Of a DNA stretch of 64,000 nt, positions 32,394-41,191 are shown piece by piece. Position 1 is the stretch's first letter. The number at the start of each line of letters is the position of its first letter. The notes under the pieces were generated by a model. The model worked only from the letters and a program-made list of their open reading frames with translations. It was not told the DNA's origin and ran no database searches. Source of the stretch: Syntrophobacterales bacterium (GTDB lineage: Bacteria; Desulfobacterota; Desulfobaccia; Desulfobaccales; 0-14-0-80-60-11); the NCBI GenBank assembly GCA_023229795.1, contig JALNYP010000014.1:1-64000 (forward strand). Reading direction: 5' to 3'. A program made the translations under genes and the position numbers.

Positions 32394-33404
32394 TTATTTC
32401 CCCCCGAATCTCCGCTTCGCCATCTCTGCGGCCATGGTAATTGCGGCCTTGAGGCTATCCGGGACGGCCCGCCCGGTGCCCGCCAGGTTATAGGCGGTGC
32501 CGTGGTCCACGCTGGTGCGGATGATGGGCAGGCCCAGGGTCACGTTGACCCCGTCGATGAAGTGCAACAGTTTCAGCGGGATGAGTCCCTGGTCGTGGTA
32601 CATGCAGATGATGGCCGCAAACTCCCCGTGGTAGTGGCGCCAAAACAGGGTGTCGGCCGGGAAGGGGCCCTCCACCGCCAGGCCAGCGGCCTGGGCCTCC
32701 TTGACCGCGGGGATGATAATGTCGGCCTCTTCGTGGCCGAACATGCCGTCTTCGCTGGCGTGCGGGTTGAGGGCCGCCACCCCCAAAGGCACGCCGGCCA
32801 GCCCGAAGTCCCGGTCCAGGGCCCGGCTGGTGAGATGAAAGAGCCGCACCAGGCCCTCCTGGGTGAGCCGCTTGGGCACTTCGGCCAGGGCGCAGTGGAT
32901 GGTGGCCAGGACCACCCGGAAGTCGCCCCCGGCCAGCATCATGGCAAACTCGGGGGTGCCGGTTTTCTTCGCCAAAAGCTCGGTGTGGCCGGGATAGTCG
33001 TAACCCGAAAGTTTCATGGCAATCTTGCTGATGGGCGCGGTGACCAGGCCTGAGACCTTTTGCAACTGGGCCAGATCAATGGCGGCCAGGATATAGCTGA
33101 CCATGGCCGCACCGGAAGCCGGGGTGGGGCGGCCGTATTCCAGGTCTTTAGGCCCCAGTTGGGACAGGGCCATGAGGTCCAGGGTTCCCGACTGATAGCG
33201 CCCCATCCCCGGGCGGTCCGCCAGGTTGATGGTGAGATGCGGGTCCAGGGCCAGGCGGGCCCGTTCCAGGGCGCTGAGGTCGCCGATGATCAGCGGCCGG
33301 CAGATCTGGTACATGCGGGCGTCCGCCAGGGCCTTGATGATGATCTCGGGCCCCACGCCCACCGGGTCGCCCATGGTAATCGCCAAAATAGGTCTTGAAG
33401 GCAT
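32394..33404 (-). CDS. pdxA: 4-hydroxythreonine-4-phosphate dehydrogenase
   Basis: A 336-residue PdxA, which oxidises 4-phosphohydroxy-L-threonine in pyridoxal phosphate synthesis. Seen: ITMGDPVGVGPEI, TAPISKIAMKLSGYDYPGHTELLAK, metal-binding His residues (PGHTE, HCALAE, MYHDQGL), and NPHASEDGMFGHEE. The start at 33404 is chosen by the family N-terminus (MPSRPILAITMGDP); the preceding secreted phosphoesterase ends 4 bp before it, so the two form an operon. A long open frame upstream is spurious. Confidence 0.95.
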   Translation of the reverse strand: MPSRPILAITMGDPVGVGPEIIIKALADARMYQICRPLIIGDLSALERARLALDPHLTINLADRPGMGRYQSGTLDLMALSQLGPKDLEYGRPTPASGAAMVSYILAAIDLAQLQKVSGLVTAPISKIAMKLSGYDYPGHTELLAKKTGTPEFAMMLAGGDFRVVLATIHCALAEVPKRLTQEGLVRLFHLTSRALDRDFGLAGVPLGVAALNPHASEDGMFGHEEADIIIPAVKEAQAAGLAVEGPFPADTLFWRHYHGEFAAIICMYHDQGLIPLKLLHFIDGVNVTLGLPIIRTSVDHGTAYNLAGTGRAVPDSLKAAITMAAEMAKRRFGGK

Positions 33405-33408
33405 ATCG

Positions 33409-34272
33409 TTATGGCCGTCCTTCCGCAGAGATGCGCTGCACCTGGATGCGTATCTTTCCCCCTTCCAGGGTGACTTTGAGGTAGTGATAAAAAAAATGCT
33501 GGGGATCGGTGCCGTATAAGGGGGCCCCGGCCCCGGCGGTGATGGTGTAGGGGACTCCGTCCCAGGTCCCGTCAAAGTAGCCGTGGATATGGCCGGCAAA
33601 GACCCGGGTGACCCCGTAGCGGGCGAAGAGTTCCAGCAGCCTGGCTCCCGCCGCCTCCGGCAGGGCGTGAGGCTTTTGCCCTTCCCGGGGGTCAAAGAGC
33701 GGGATATGCAGGAACACCAGGCGGGTCTGGTAAGCCTGGGATTTTTTCAGCTCCGCCTCCAGCCAGCCCCACTCGGACTCGCCGCCGGGCTCCACGTCGT
33801 TGATGACGATGAAATAGTTGTCCTTGATCTGAAAGGCATAGTGATCGGGGCCGAAAATCCCGCGATACACCGCGGAGTTCCGTTCCTGGTCCAGATCATG
33901 GTTGCCGATCACCGTCAGCAGGGGCAGGCGCAGGTGGCGGCGGACCCGGCTCAGAAAGTCGCCGAAGCTCTCCGGGCTGCCGCTCTCCACCAGGTCGCCC
34001 ACGTCGATGGCAAAGGCCAGGCCGGGCTCCTGGTCCAGGCGCTTGAGAACTGCCTCGAAGACCGCGGGATTGCTGCGGTTATCCCCCAGGACCGCAAAGG
34101 TCAAGGCGTTCCCAGCGGGAACCTTGATCCGCTCCAGATTGCTCCGGTTCCAATCCCCGGCCGGCAGCGCGCCGGCGTCGGCCGCCAGACCGGCTCCGGC
34201 CCAGGCCAGGAGGCCGCAGACGATCAGGCAGACCTTAACAAGGGAGAGTTTCCGGTCTCTTGCAGACCTCAT
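33409..34272 (-). CDS. secreted calcineurin-like metallophosphoesterase
   Basis: A 287-residue exported phosphoesterase. The signal peptide has a basic n-region and a hydrophobic core ending AWAGAGLAAD. The metal motif set is complete: GDNR (start of the fold), DVGDLV, GNHDLD, an isolated His (LHIPLFD) and GHIHGYF. The C-terminus is beta-rich. It precedes pdxA by 4 bp but is not expected to share its pathway. GGAGGG lies 9 bp before the ATG. Substrate unknown. Confidence 0.88.
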   Translation of the reverse strand: MRSARDRKLSLVKVCLIVCGLLAWAGAGLAADAGALPAGDWNRSNLERIKVPAGNALTFAVLGDNRSNPAVFEAVLKRLDQEPGLAFAIDVGDLVESGSPESFGDFLSRVRRHLRLPLLTVIGNHDLDQERNSAVYRGIFGPDHYAFQIKDNYFIVINDVEPGGESEWGWLEAELKKSQAYQTRLVFLHIPLFDPREGQKPHALPEAAGARLLELFARYGVTRVFAGHIHGYFDGTWDGVPYTITAGAGAPLYGTDPQHFFYHYLKVTLEGGKIRIQVQRISAEGRP

Positions 34273-34403
34273 GCTTTCTGCCCTCCTGATTTACTCCGCC
34301 TCGCCGGCCGGGTCAGGCCCGGCTTAACTTTTTCCATGCAATCCTCCGGCCAGGTATGCCACAATAGCTATTACCAAATATACGGCAGACGGGGTCCGTG
34401 TCA

Positions 34404-35231
34404 ATGACAGAACTGGCAAAAACGCGGTTGGCGGAAAGCAAGCTGGGTTTCATCGGGGTCGGCAGCATGGGCGGGGCCATCATCCGGGGCCTGCTGGCCG
34501 GGGGCCGGGTGACCCGGGAGAACCTGGTCTATTATGACCCGGACCCGGCCCGGCAGGCCCAGATGGATGAACTGGGGGTGGAAGCCGCCCTGGATACCGC
34601 GGAGGTGATGCACGCCCCGGTGGTGGTGCTGGCGGTCAAGCCCCAGGTAATGCCCGCGGTCCTGGCCGGCGTCAAGGAGTTCGCCCGGCCCTGGCACCTG
34701 ATGATTTCCATCGCCGCCGGGGTCCCCCTGCAAGTCCTGGAAGCGGCCTTGCCCGAATCCCGGCTGATCCGGGTCATGCCCAACGCCCCCACCCTGGTGG
34801 GGGCCGGGATGGCGGCCCTGGCCCCAGGGCGCGGCGCCACTTCGGAAGACTTGGCCCTGGGCCTGGAACTTTTTGGGGCCGTGGGTCAGGCCGTGATAAT
34901 CGAAGAGCGGCTGATGGATGCGGTCACCGGCTTGAGCGGCAGCGGCCCGGCCTTTGTGGCCGTCTTCATCGAGGCCCTGGCCGATGGCGGCGTCAAAATG
35001 GGCCTGCCCCGCCCCCTGGCCCTGACCCTGGCCACCCAGACCGTGCTGGGCTCGGCCCGCCTCTGCCTGGAAGAGCGGCTGCACCCGGCCCTGTTGAAGG
35101 ACATGGTGACCTCGCCGGGCGGCACCACCATCGCCGGCCTCCATGCCCTGGAATGCAGCGGCTTTCGGGGCGCGGTCATGGACGCGGTCACCGCGGCCGC
35201 GGCGCGCTCGAAAGAACTGGGTCAGGCCTGA
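34404..35231 (+). CDS. proC: pyrroline-5-carboxylate reductase
   Basis: A ProC enzyme of about 275 residues, the final step of proline synthesis, NAD(P)H-dependent. Rossmann motif GFIGVGSMGGAIIRGL, then VVVLAVKPQ, and the family signature in DAVTGLSGSGPAFVAVFIEALADGGVKMGLPR with the later DMVTSPGGTTIAGLHALE. The ATG at 34404 is preferred, nine bases after GGGG; a GTG at 34398 is also possible. A ThiF-like gene follows 65 bp later on the same strand, but the spacing does not prove an operon. Confidence 0.93.
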   Translation: MTELAKTRLAESKLGFIGVGSMGGAIIRGLLAGGRVTRENLVYYDPDPARQAQMDELGVEAALDTAEVMHAPVVVLAVKPQVMPAVLAGVKEFARPWHLMISIAAGVPLQVLEAALPESRLIRVMPNAPTLVGAGMAALAPGRGATSEDLALGLELFGAVGQAVIIEERLMDAVTGLSGSGPAFVAVFIEALADGGVKMGLPRPLALTLATQTVLGSARLCLEERLHPALLKDMVTSPGGTTIAGLHALECSGFRGAVMDAVTAAAARSKELGQA

Positions 35232-35296
35232 AATCAAGGCAATATCCTGAGGCCATTGACCCGATAGTCACTGACCGCGGAAAGTTGAGAGCTATT

Positions 35297-35968
35297 ATGC
35301 TGGAAATCAAGGCCATCGGCATCGGGGGCATCGGCTGCGCCCTGCTTCCCTTTCTCTGCCGCTTCCTGCAATATGCCAATGAGCCGGCCCGCCTCACCCT
35401 CATCGACGGCGACCGGTTCGAGCGCAGCAATGCTGCGCGCCAGGCCTTCTCCCGCCTGGGCAACAAGGCCGAAGTCAAGGCCCTGGAGTTGGCCCAGGAG
35501 TTCGAGGCCCTGGCCTTCCGGTCGGCGCCGGAATATGTGACCGAAGACAACGCGGCCCGGCTCATCCTCCCCGGCGACCTGGTCTTCCTGATGGTGGACA
35601 ACCACGCCTCCCGCGGCCTGGTGAGCCGCCATGCCGCCAATCTGGCCGATCTTACCCTGATCTCCGGCGGCAACGATTATGAAGACGGCAACGTCCAGAT
35701 CTACGTCCGCAAGCAGGGCCAGGACCTCACCCCGGCTCTCACCCGCTACCATCCCGAGATTGCCGCGCCCCAGGACCAAAACCCCGCCACCATGTCCTGC
35801 GAAGAACTGATGGCGGCCGGCGCCCCCCAACTGCTGTTCACCAATCTCATGGTGGCCTCCCTGATGCTGAACGCCTTTTATGCGCTTCGGCAGGGACAGA
35901 TGAACTACTCCGAGGTCTATCTGGATATCCTGCAAAACGTCAGCCGGGCGGTGGCCCGGCCGGTTTAG
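35297..35968 (+). CDS. ThiF/E1-like adenylyltransferase (PRTRC-like)
   Basis: A 223-residue E1-type adenylating protein. Nucleotide loop GIGGIGCALL, Asp-Gly-Asp with SNAARQAFSRLGNKAEV (the arginine and Lys of the ThiF family), and VFLMVDNHASR. A late stretch, MSCEELMAAGAPQLLFTNLMVASLML, has a Cys at a position similar to PRTRC-type ThiF proteins. The C-terminal UBA/extended domain of MoeB/ThiF is lacking. Start ATG at 35297, the first codon compatible with the fold. A JAMM protease-like protein lies at 56945-57607; no ubiquitin-like partner was found. Confidence 0.78.
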   Translation: MLEIKAIGIGGIGCALLPFLCRFLQYANEPARLTLIDGDRFERSNAARQAFSRLGNKAEVKALELAQEFEALAFRSAPEYVTEDNAARLILPGDLVFLMVDNHASRGLVSRHAANLADLTLISGGNDYEDGNVQIYVRKQGQDLTPALTRYHPEIAAPQDQNPATMSCEELMAAGAPQLLFTNLMVASLMLNAFYALRQGQMNYSEVYLDILQNVSRAVARPV

Positions 35969-35973
35969 CCCTT

Positions 35974-36015
35974 AGGGGCGGACTTGCTTGAGGGCGGACA
36001 CTCAGGTCCGCCCCT
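35974..36015. repeat. inverted repeat of AGGGGCGGAC type
   Basis: AGGGGCGGAC (35974-35983) and GTCCGCCCCT (36006-36015) with GAGGGCGGAC inside; belongs to the same palindrome class as 27536 and 37316. Confidence 0.6.
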
Positions 36016-36027
36016 ACAGTTGAATTG

Positions 36028-36498
36028 ATGAAGAAATCTAGTTATTGCCTGGTCATCATTCTCTGCATTCTTCTCTCCGCCCTCCCATCTCCTGCTCTAG
36101 ACGTGTTCCAACAGTATGAAAAAGTGATTTGGATTGATCAAATCAGGCAGGCCGGAGTCGCCTACGAACACGGCAAAAAGCTGGACGAATTTCCCCTCAT
36201 CACCGGCGATGATGAAACTCCCACCCCGCCGGGAATCTATGTGGTAAGGGTGAAGGATGCCGATTATTATTCCCGCACCTACGATACCCCCATGCCGTAC
36301 TCCATATTTTTCGATTTTAAGGGCAAAAGAGCCATTCACGAAGGAGAAGTGCCTGAGCCCGGAGTGAAGAAAGACTGGGCGACGCACGGCTGTATTCACG
36401 TGGAACAGCCATATATTGAATGGCTGTTTGATTGGGCGGAGGAAGGTAAAACCGCGGTGGTGATTTACGGCGCCAGAGATGATGATGAGGCGGATTGA
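36028..36498 (+). CDS. L,D-transpeptidase (YkuD-type), secreted
   Basis: A 156-residue exported protein: Lys-rich n-region and hydrophobic core (VIILCILLSALPSPA), then a short YkuD-like domain with the catalytic motif HGCIHVEQPYIEWLFDW (family HGxxNxxxx with catalytic Cys). The preceding PGIYVVRVKD and PYSIFFDF strands fit. Probably cross-links or anchors proteins to peptidoglycan; the fold is near the lower size limit of the family. A TTG at 36025 is an alternative start. A perfect terminator follows at 36511. Confidence 0.75.
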   Translation: MKKSSYCLVIILCILLSALPSPALDVFQQYEKVIWIDQIRQAGVAYEHGKKLDEFPLITGDDETPTPPGIYVVRVKDADYYSRTYDTPMPYSIFFDFKGKRAIHEGEVPEPGVKKDWATHGCIHVEQPYIEWLFDWAEEGKTAVVIYGARDDDEAD

Positions 36499-36510
36499 GG
36501 GGCGACCCCG

Positions 36511-36542
36511 AAAAAAAGCCCGGCGCGAGCCGGGCTTTTTTT
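36511..36542. terminator. bidirectional intrinsic terminator
   Basis: AAAAAAAGCCCGGC, GCGA, GCCGGGCTTTTTTT: a strong stem with A-run and T-run on the two sides, ending both the L,D-transpeptidase gene (+) and the convergent gene at 36561 (-). Confidence 0.92.
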
Positions 36543-36560
36543 GCAAAAATGATCCTAAAC

Positions 36561-36992
36561 TTAGCAGGGCGGTCTTTTGGCCTTGCGTTTGATGCGGCGC
36601 TTAAGCTTGGTGGGCGTGGCGCGGGGCTCCTCCACTTTGACGATCTCTTCCATGAAATCGTATTTCTTGCACATGAAGGGGAACTGCTGGGGTTTGGCCT
36701 GGATTTTCAGGCAATAAAACGGCTGGCCGTCGCGATAGGCCGTCACGTCCGCTTTCTGAGCCCAGGTGATATATTCTATCCAGCCGAAAGGCGGAATGGT
36801 CACGGTGCCGAGGCTGTTTTTCGAAGGGATGGAGACCTCGTACCTGGTACAGTTCCTGATGATGCCCTTATAGGGGGCGTAACCCGTAGACCCGGCCAGG
36901 GCCAGGACCTCGAGCTGGGTGGGCTGGTCCACGGCCGCCGCCAGGCCGGCAGAAGCCAGAATAATTCCCATGATGCAGGCGAGGATTCTCAT
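36561..36992 (-). CDS. secreted hypothetical protein
   Basis: A 143-residue exported protein. The start is ATG at 36992, eight bases after AAGGA; the N-terminus then reads MRILACIMGIILASAGLAAAV, a signal peptide. The mature part has pairs of cysteines (IRNCTRYEV, YCLKIQAKP, FMCKKYD) and ends in a strongly basic tail TKLKRRIKRKAKRPPC. No family recognised. It is convergent with the L,D-transpeptidase and shares the terminator. Confidence 0.55.
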   Translation of the reverse strand: MRILACIMGIILASAGLAAAVDQPTQLEVLALAGSTGYAPYKGIIRNCTRYEVSIPSKNSLGTVTIPPFGWIEYITWAQKADVTAYRDGQPFYCLKIQAKPQQFPFMCKKYDFMEEIVKVEEPRATPTKLKRRIKRKAKRPPC

Positions 36993-37390
36993 CTTACCCA
37001 TCCTTTCGCAGATGCTTAATTTGCCCAGGCGTTCCCAGCCGCGCGCCAAGGCCGGCCAGGCGAGGCTAATCGCCGGGTCCTCTGTTACCGTGTAAGGGCT
37101 TTTCCAATCCTTGTCAAGCAATTTCTCAGGAAATTCCCATTGTTCCGGGCCAAGGCGAACTACCTCCGGTCTTCTCTACTACGGCAGTTTTGATTATTCT
37201 CCGGAAGCAAGCCCCGAGTAAATCGGGCTATCCCTGATTTTACCCTTCCAAATGGCTTAATCTGGGCTTATGTCAGTCGCGGCGAAATTTGGGGAATTCT
37301 TACGGCAAGCGAAAAGGGCACGGCACGCCGTGCCCCTACAGGGAATTGCCTTAATGAAATATTTTGCTGCAGGGTGGCTCCGGCTGCCGC
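36993..37390. other. 398-bp intergenic region
   Basis: No gene recognised. It holds the palindrome at 37316-37340 and otherwise unstructured sequence. It lies upstream of the minus-strand hypothetical and downstream of ispG (also minus), so the promoter of the secreted hypothetical lies here. Confidence 0.5.
37316..37340. repeat. 25-bp palindromic repeat, copy 1
   Basis: GGGCACGGCACGCCGTGCCC followed by CTACA, identical to 47628-47652. Confidence 0.85.
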
Positions 37391-38500
37391 TTAATCCTTC
37401 TCCGGCAACTCCACCGCCTGGCCGGTGAGGGCCGCCACTTCGGTGAGCAGGACGCGCAAAAGTTCGGCCTCGGGCACCTGACGCACCACTTCGCCTTTCT
37501 TGAACAGCAGCCCCACGCCGGCGCCGCCGGCGATACCCACGTCGGCCTCCCGGGCCTCTCCGGGGCCGTTGACCACGCAGCCCATGATGGCCACCTTAAG
37601 GGGCGCGGTCACGGCCAGCAGGCGGCGTTCGACTTCTTCGGCCAGAGAGAACAGGTCGATGCGGCAGCGGCCGCAGGTGGGGCAGGAGATCAATTCCACC
37701 CCCCGTTCCCTTAAATGCAGGGCTCTGAGGATCTCGTAGGCCACCCGGATTTCTTCCACCGGGTCCCGGGTCAGCGACACCCGCATGGTGTCGCCGATGC
37801 CCTTGGCCAGCAACATGCCGATGCCCAGAGCGGATTTTACCGTGCCGGCGATGAGGCCGCCGGCTTCGGTCACGCCCAGGTGGAGGGGATAGTCCGTGTG
37901 GCGGGAGAGTTCCTCGTAGGCTGCCACCGTGGTTAAGACATCGGAGGATTTGAGCGAAATTTTAAAATTAAAAAAACCCCAAGCTTCGAATTGCTCAACC
38001 CAGCGCATGGCGCTGGCGGCCAGCGCGGGGGCGGTGGGCGCGCCGTATTGGGCCAACAGATCGGCCTCCAATGAGCCGGCGTTCACCCCCAGGCGCAGGG
38101 GAATACCCCGCTCCCGGCAGGCCTCCACCACTAGCTTGGTTTTTTCGGCGCCGCCCAGGTTGCCGGGGTTGATGCGGATGGCGTCGGCGCCCTGCTCCAG
38201 AGAGGCCAGGGCCAGGCGGTAATTAAAGTGGATGTCGGCGATCAGGGGCAGGGGGCTTTCCCGCTTGATGGCGCCGAAGGCGGCCGCCGCGTCCTGATCG
38301 GGCACGGCCAGGCGGGCCACTTCGCAGCCCGCCGCGGCCAGGCGCCTGATCTGGGCCAAGGTCGCTTCGACTTCCCGGGTGTCGGTGTTGGTCATGGATT
38401 GCACCACCACCGGGGCCCCGCCGCCGATCTGGACCGGGCCGACGAAGATGGCCCGGGTGGGTTGGCGCGGTATCTGCATAGCTTCTTTAGTATGAGACAT
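37391..38500 (-). CDS. ispG: (E)-4-hydroxy-3-methylbut-2-enyl-diphosphate synthase
   Basis: A 369-residue IspG (GcpE), the penultimate step of the MEP isoprenoid pathway, carrying a 4Fe-4S cluster. Motifs: VVVQSMTNTDTR, RLAVPDQ, IADIHFNYRLAL, RINPGNLGG, GVNAGSL; cluster Cys in ELISCPTCGRCRIDL and IMGCVVNGPGE. The first Met at 38500 has no obvious ribosome site; M8 at 38479 is an alternative. Followed on the same strand by a large intergenic region; upstream the crotonase pair lies 104 bp away. Confidence 0.96.
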   Translation of the reverse strand: MSHTKEAMQIPRQPTRAIFVGPVQIGGGAPVVVQSMTNTDTREVEATLAQIRRLAAAGCEVARLAVPDQDAAAAFGAIKRESPLPLIADIHFNYRLALASLEQGADAIRINPGNLGGAEKTKLVVEACRERGIPLRLGVNAGSLEADLLAQYGAPTAPALAASAMRWVEQFEAWGFFNFKISLKSSDVLTTVAAYEELSRHTDYPLHLGVTEAGGLIAGTVKSALGIGMLLAKGIGDTMRVSLTRDPVEEIRVAYEILRALHLRERGVELISCPTCGRCRIDLFSLAEEVERRLLAVTAPLKVAIMGCVVNGPGEAREADVGIAGGAGVGLLFKKGEVVRQVPEAELLRVLLTEVAALTGQAVELPEKD

Positions 38501-38603
38501 AATTTAGGCAGATTTTAACGGAATCGGCCGCGGGCCGCAAGTTGGCCCCCAAATATCCCTTGCCACCGACCGCTTCTACGGCTCCCTGCCTACGGCTTAC
38601 GGC

Positions 38604-39377
38604 TCATAAAAAATTCGGCTGGCGCTTTTCCAGGAAGGCCCTGGCCCCCTCGTGGGCGTCCGGCGAGGCAAAGCACAGGGCAAAGGCGTCCACCTCCAGG
38701 AGGCAGGCGTTCTTCAGATCCAGGTCGAAGCCCCGGTCGATGGCCTGCTTGGCGGCGCGCAGAGACACCCGGCCCTTGGCCGCCAGGGACCGCGCCACCT
38801 TGAGGCATTCCGCCATAAAGGTATCAGTCGGAAAGACCTGGGCCACCAGCCCCAGGGCCTTGGCCTCCGCGGCGTTGACCAGGCGGCCGGTGAGGACCAT
38901 CTCCTTGGCCGCGCCTTTGCCGACCAGGCGGGCCAGGCGCTGGGTGCCGCCGAACCCGGGGATGATCCCCAGGTTGATCTCCGGCTGGCCCAGGCGGGCG
39001 GTGTCCGCGGCATAGATGAAGTCGCAGGCCATGGCCATCTCCAGCCCGCCCCCCAGGGCGAAGCCGTTGACACAGGCGATCACCGGAATCTCCAGGGCCT
39101 CCAGGGCGAAGCCGGTCTCGTGGGCCGAGGCCGCGAAGGCCCGGGCCGCCAGGGGGTCGAAGTCCAGGAAGACCTTGATGTCCGCGCCGGCGATGAAAGA
39201 CCGGCCGGCCCCGGTGAGCAGCAAGACCCGCACTTCCGGGTCCTGCCGCACCCGCGCCACCGCGTCCTTGAACTCGGAGAGCATCTCGTGGCTCAGGGCA
39301 TTGAGCTTGTCCGGGCGGTTAAAGGTGATGGTGGCGACGCCGGCTTCTTGGTCAAACAGGATGTTTTGATATAACAT
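38604..39377 (-). CDS. enoyl-CoA hydratase (crotonase)
   Basis: A 257-residue crotonase catalysing hydration of trans-2-enoyl-CoA. Oxyanion-hole region GRSFIAGADIK and ALGGGLEMAMACDF (first catalytic Glu), then LGQPEINLGIIPGFGGTQRLARLVG (second Glu). The CoA-binding and C-terminal helix are complete. Good AAGGAGA site. It lies 9 bp after the upstream HIBYL-CoA-hydrolase-like gene, so the two form a small acyl-CoA operon. The specific chain length is not visible. Confidence 0.92.
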   Translation of the reverse strand: MLYQNILFDQEAGVATITFNRPDKLNALSHEMLSEFKDAVARVRQDPEVRVLLLTGAGRSFIAGADIKVFLDFDPLAARAFAASAHETGFALEALEIPVIACVNGFALGGGLEMAMACDFIYAADTARLGQPEINLGIIPGFGGTQRLARLVGKGAAKEMVLTGRLVNAAEAKALGLVAQVFPTDTFMAECLKVARSLAAKGRVSLRAAKQAIDRGFDLDLKNACLLEVDAFALCFASPDAHEGARAFLEKRQPNFL

Positions 39378-39386
39378 GGGCTCTCC

Positions 39387-40442
39387 TTATGGTACCGCAG
39401 TTAGGGTTCCTAATTCGTCAATGGTGCCCGGCTGCCAGCGGGGCTGGTCGTCTTTGTCGAGGAGGCGGGCCCGGATGCCCTCCAGGTAATCGGGATGGGT
39501 GATGAGGAAATGGGCCGCCAGGGCCTCCCGATGGAAGACTTCTGGTAAGGGCCGCCCCTCGTTAGCCCGGAGCAGTTGCAACGTCACAGCCAGGGCCGTG
39601 GGGGAGCGCTCCCCCAGACGCCGGCGCACCTCGGTGCAGAGCGGCAATTCCAGGCTACACTGATCGAGGCCGGCCATGATCTCCTTTAAGGAGGCCTTCC
39701 CCGCGAAGCGCGCGGCCACCCAGGTGTCCAATTCCGGGTTGGGAGGGATATCCTGGGACTCAAACGGCCTCAGCACCTCTTGCAGGGCCGCCGCGGCGGC
39801 CTCCCGGGCCGCGGGCAGACTCAAAGCGCAACGCTCCAGGGCCTGCTGCAATTCGGACCGGCGCGCCGCCGGGACCAGGTGCGTCGCCAGCCCCAGGCGC
39901 ACGCACTCTCCCCCGATCAGTTCGTACCCCGTCAGGGCCAGGTACTCGGGGTAGCCCGGCGGGCATTTGGCGAACAGCCAGCCCGTGGCGCCGACGTCCG
40001 GGAAAAAGCCGATGCGGGTCTCGGGCATGGCCATGCGGGTAGCTTCGGTGGCCACGACGATATCGGCCCCGGCGGCCAGGCCCAGCCCGCCGCCCATGGT
40101 GATGCCGGGGGCCAGCACTGCCACCGGCTTGGGAAACCGGTGGATCAAGAGGTCCAGGGCGTATTCCTCCTGAAAGAACTGATCGGCCAGCGAAACCTGG
40201 TTTTCTTTGACCGCCCCGGTCAGTTCCTTGAGGTCGCCGCCGGCGCAAAAACCCCGCTCGCCGGCGCCGCTGATCAACACCAGGCGCACGCCGGCCGCGG
40301 CCCGGGCCTCGTCGAAGGCCTGGCGCAGCAGCCGGATCATTTCGAGATTAAGGGTATTGAGGACCCGGGGCCGGTTGAGGACGATGGCCATCAAACCGGG
40401 CTGCCGGTTGACCAGGACGGGGGAGTCTGTGTGATCGGCCAT
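39387..40442 (-). CDS. 3-hydroxyisobutyryl-CoA hydrolase-type crotonase
   Basis: A 351-residue protein with the crotonase core RGFCAGGDLKEL, VLAPGITMGGGLGLA and AMPETRIGFFPDVGATGW; this last stretch is the HIBCH signature (PET-IG-FPDVG) rather than hydratase. The longer C-terminal helical region fits HIBCH-type proteins. Probable role: hydrolysis of 3-hydroxyisobutyryl-CoA in valine breakdown or another acyl-CoA. In operon with the crotonase downstream. No clear ribosome site before the ATG. Confidence 0.82.
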   Translation of the reverse strand: MADHTDSPVLVNRQPGLMAIVLNRPRVLNTLNLEMIRLLRQAFDEARAAAGVRLVLISGAGERGFCAGGDLKELTGAVKENQVSLADQFFQEEYALDLLIHRFPKPVAVLAPGITMGGGLGLAAGADIVVATEATRMAMPETRIGFFPDVGATGWLFAKCPPGYPEYLALTGYELIGGECVRLGLATHLVPAARRSELQQALERCALSLPAAREAAAAALQEVLRPFESQDIPPNPELDTWVAARFAGKASLKEIMAGLDQCSLELPLCTEVRRRLGERSPTALAVTLQLLRANEGRPLPEVFHREALAAHFLITHPDYLEGIRARLLDKDDQPRWQPGTIDELGTLTAVP

Positions 40443-40528
40443 AGGCGGGGACCGAATTAGGGGTTAGGGACCAGGGGCCAGACAAAGACTTCGGTTTCGG
40501 CTGAAAGCTGACCGCTGATAGCTGACAG

Positions 40529-41191
40529 CTACCTGCCTTTTTGTCCCCAAAAAATTAGTTGGGGCATTTCCACATTGCCCATGAACTGGATGGAGGACAA
40601 AATGGTTTCCCAACGGTGTAGCCGGTAGCCGGGAAACTGGTCCCGGAGTTCCTCCGGGGTGGGAAAGTGGTGGATCATGGCGCCGTCCGGGGTGGCGATG
40701 TCCACGAGGGTGCCGGGCTCCAGCTCCCGGGTCTGGGGCAATTTGACCTTCAAGGCGAACTCCCAGGGCGAGACGTTGATGAACAGGTGGCCGCCCGGTT
40801 TGACGACCCGGTCCAGCTCCCGACAGTATTCCCGGAAGGTGGCGGCAGAGCCGTGATTGATGACCTTGATGGACACCGCCAGGTCAAAGGCCCCGGTGAC
40901 GAAGGGCAGCCGGTTGAGGTCGGCCTGGGCCAGGTAGGGGCCAGCCGCCTCAACTGCGGCCTTTTTCAGGCGGTCTTGCAGGAGTTGCAACACCCGGGCG
41001 TCATAATCCACTCCCCAGACCTGGAAGCCGGCCGCCAACAGGGGCAGCAGGTGCCGGCCCACGCCACAGCCTGCGTCCAGCACCCGGCGGCAGCCGGCCT
41101 GTTGCATCACGGGAATCAGGGCCATAAGCTCGGGATCGGGCTCCTTGCCCTGCATCACCGGATCGGCAAAAAGTTCTCCCCACACAGGCAT
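40529..41191 (-). CDS. SAM-dependent methyltransferase
   Basis: A 220-residue class I methyltransferase. Motif I CRRVLDAGCGVGRHLLPLLAAG, acidic motif II in VWGVDYDARVL, and PFVTGAFDLAVSIKVINHG, VVKPGGHLFINVSPWE. The substrate is unknown. Same strand as the HIBYL-CoA hydrolase-like gene, with 86 bp and an AGCTGA-type repeat tract between. Confidence 0.8.
   Translation of the reverse strand: MPVWGELFADPVMQGKEPDPELMALIPVMQQAGCRRVLDAGCGVGRHLLPLLAAGFQVWGVDYDARVLQLLQDRLKKAAVEAAGPYLAQADLNRLPFVTGAFDLAVSIKVINHGSAATFREYCRELDRVVKPGGHLFINVSPWEFALKVKLPQTRELEPGTLVDIATPDGAMIHHFPTPEELRDQFPGYRLHRWETILSSIQFMGNVEMPQLIFWGQKGR

Noticed and set aside
33405..33695. N-terminal extension of PdxA
   Set aside because: It overlaps the secreted phosphoesterase gene and is Pro/Ser-rich; PdxA begins with MPSRPILAITMGDP at 33404.
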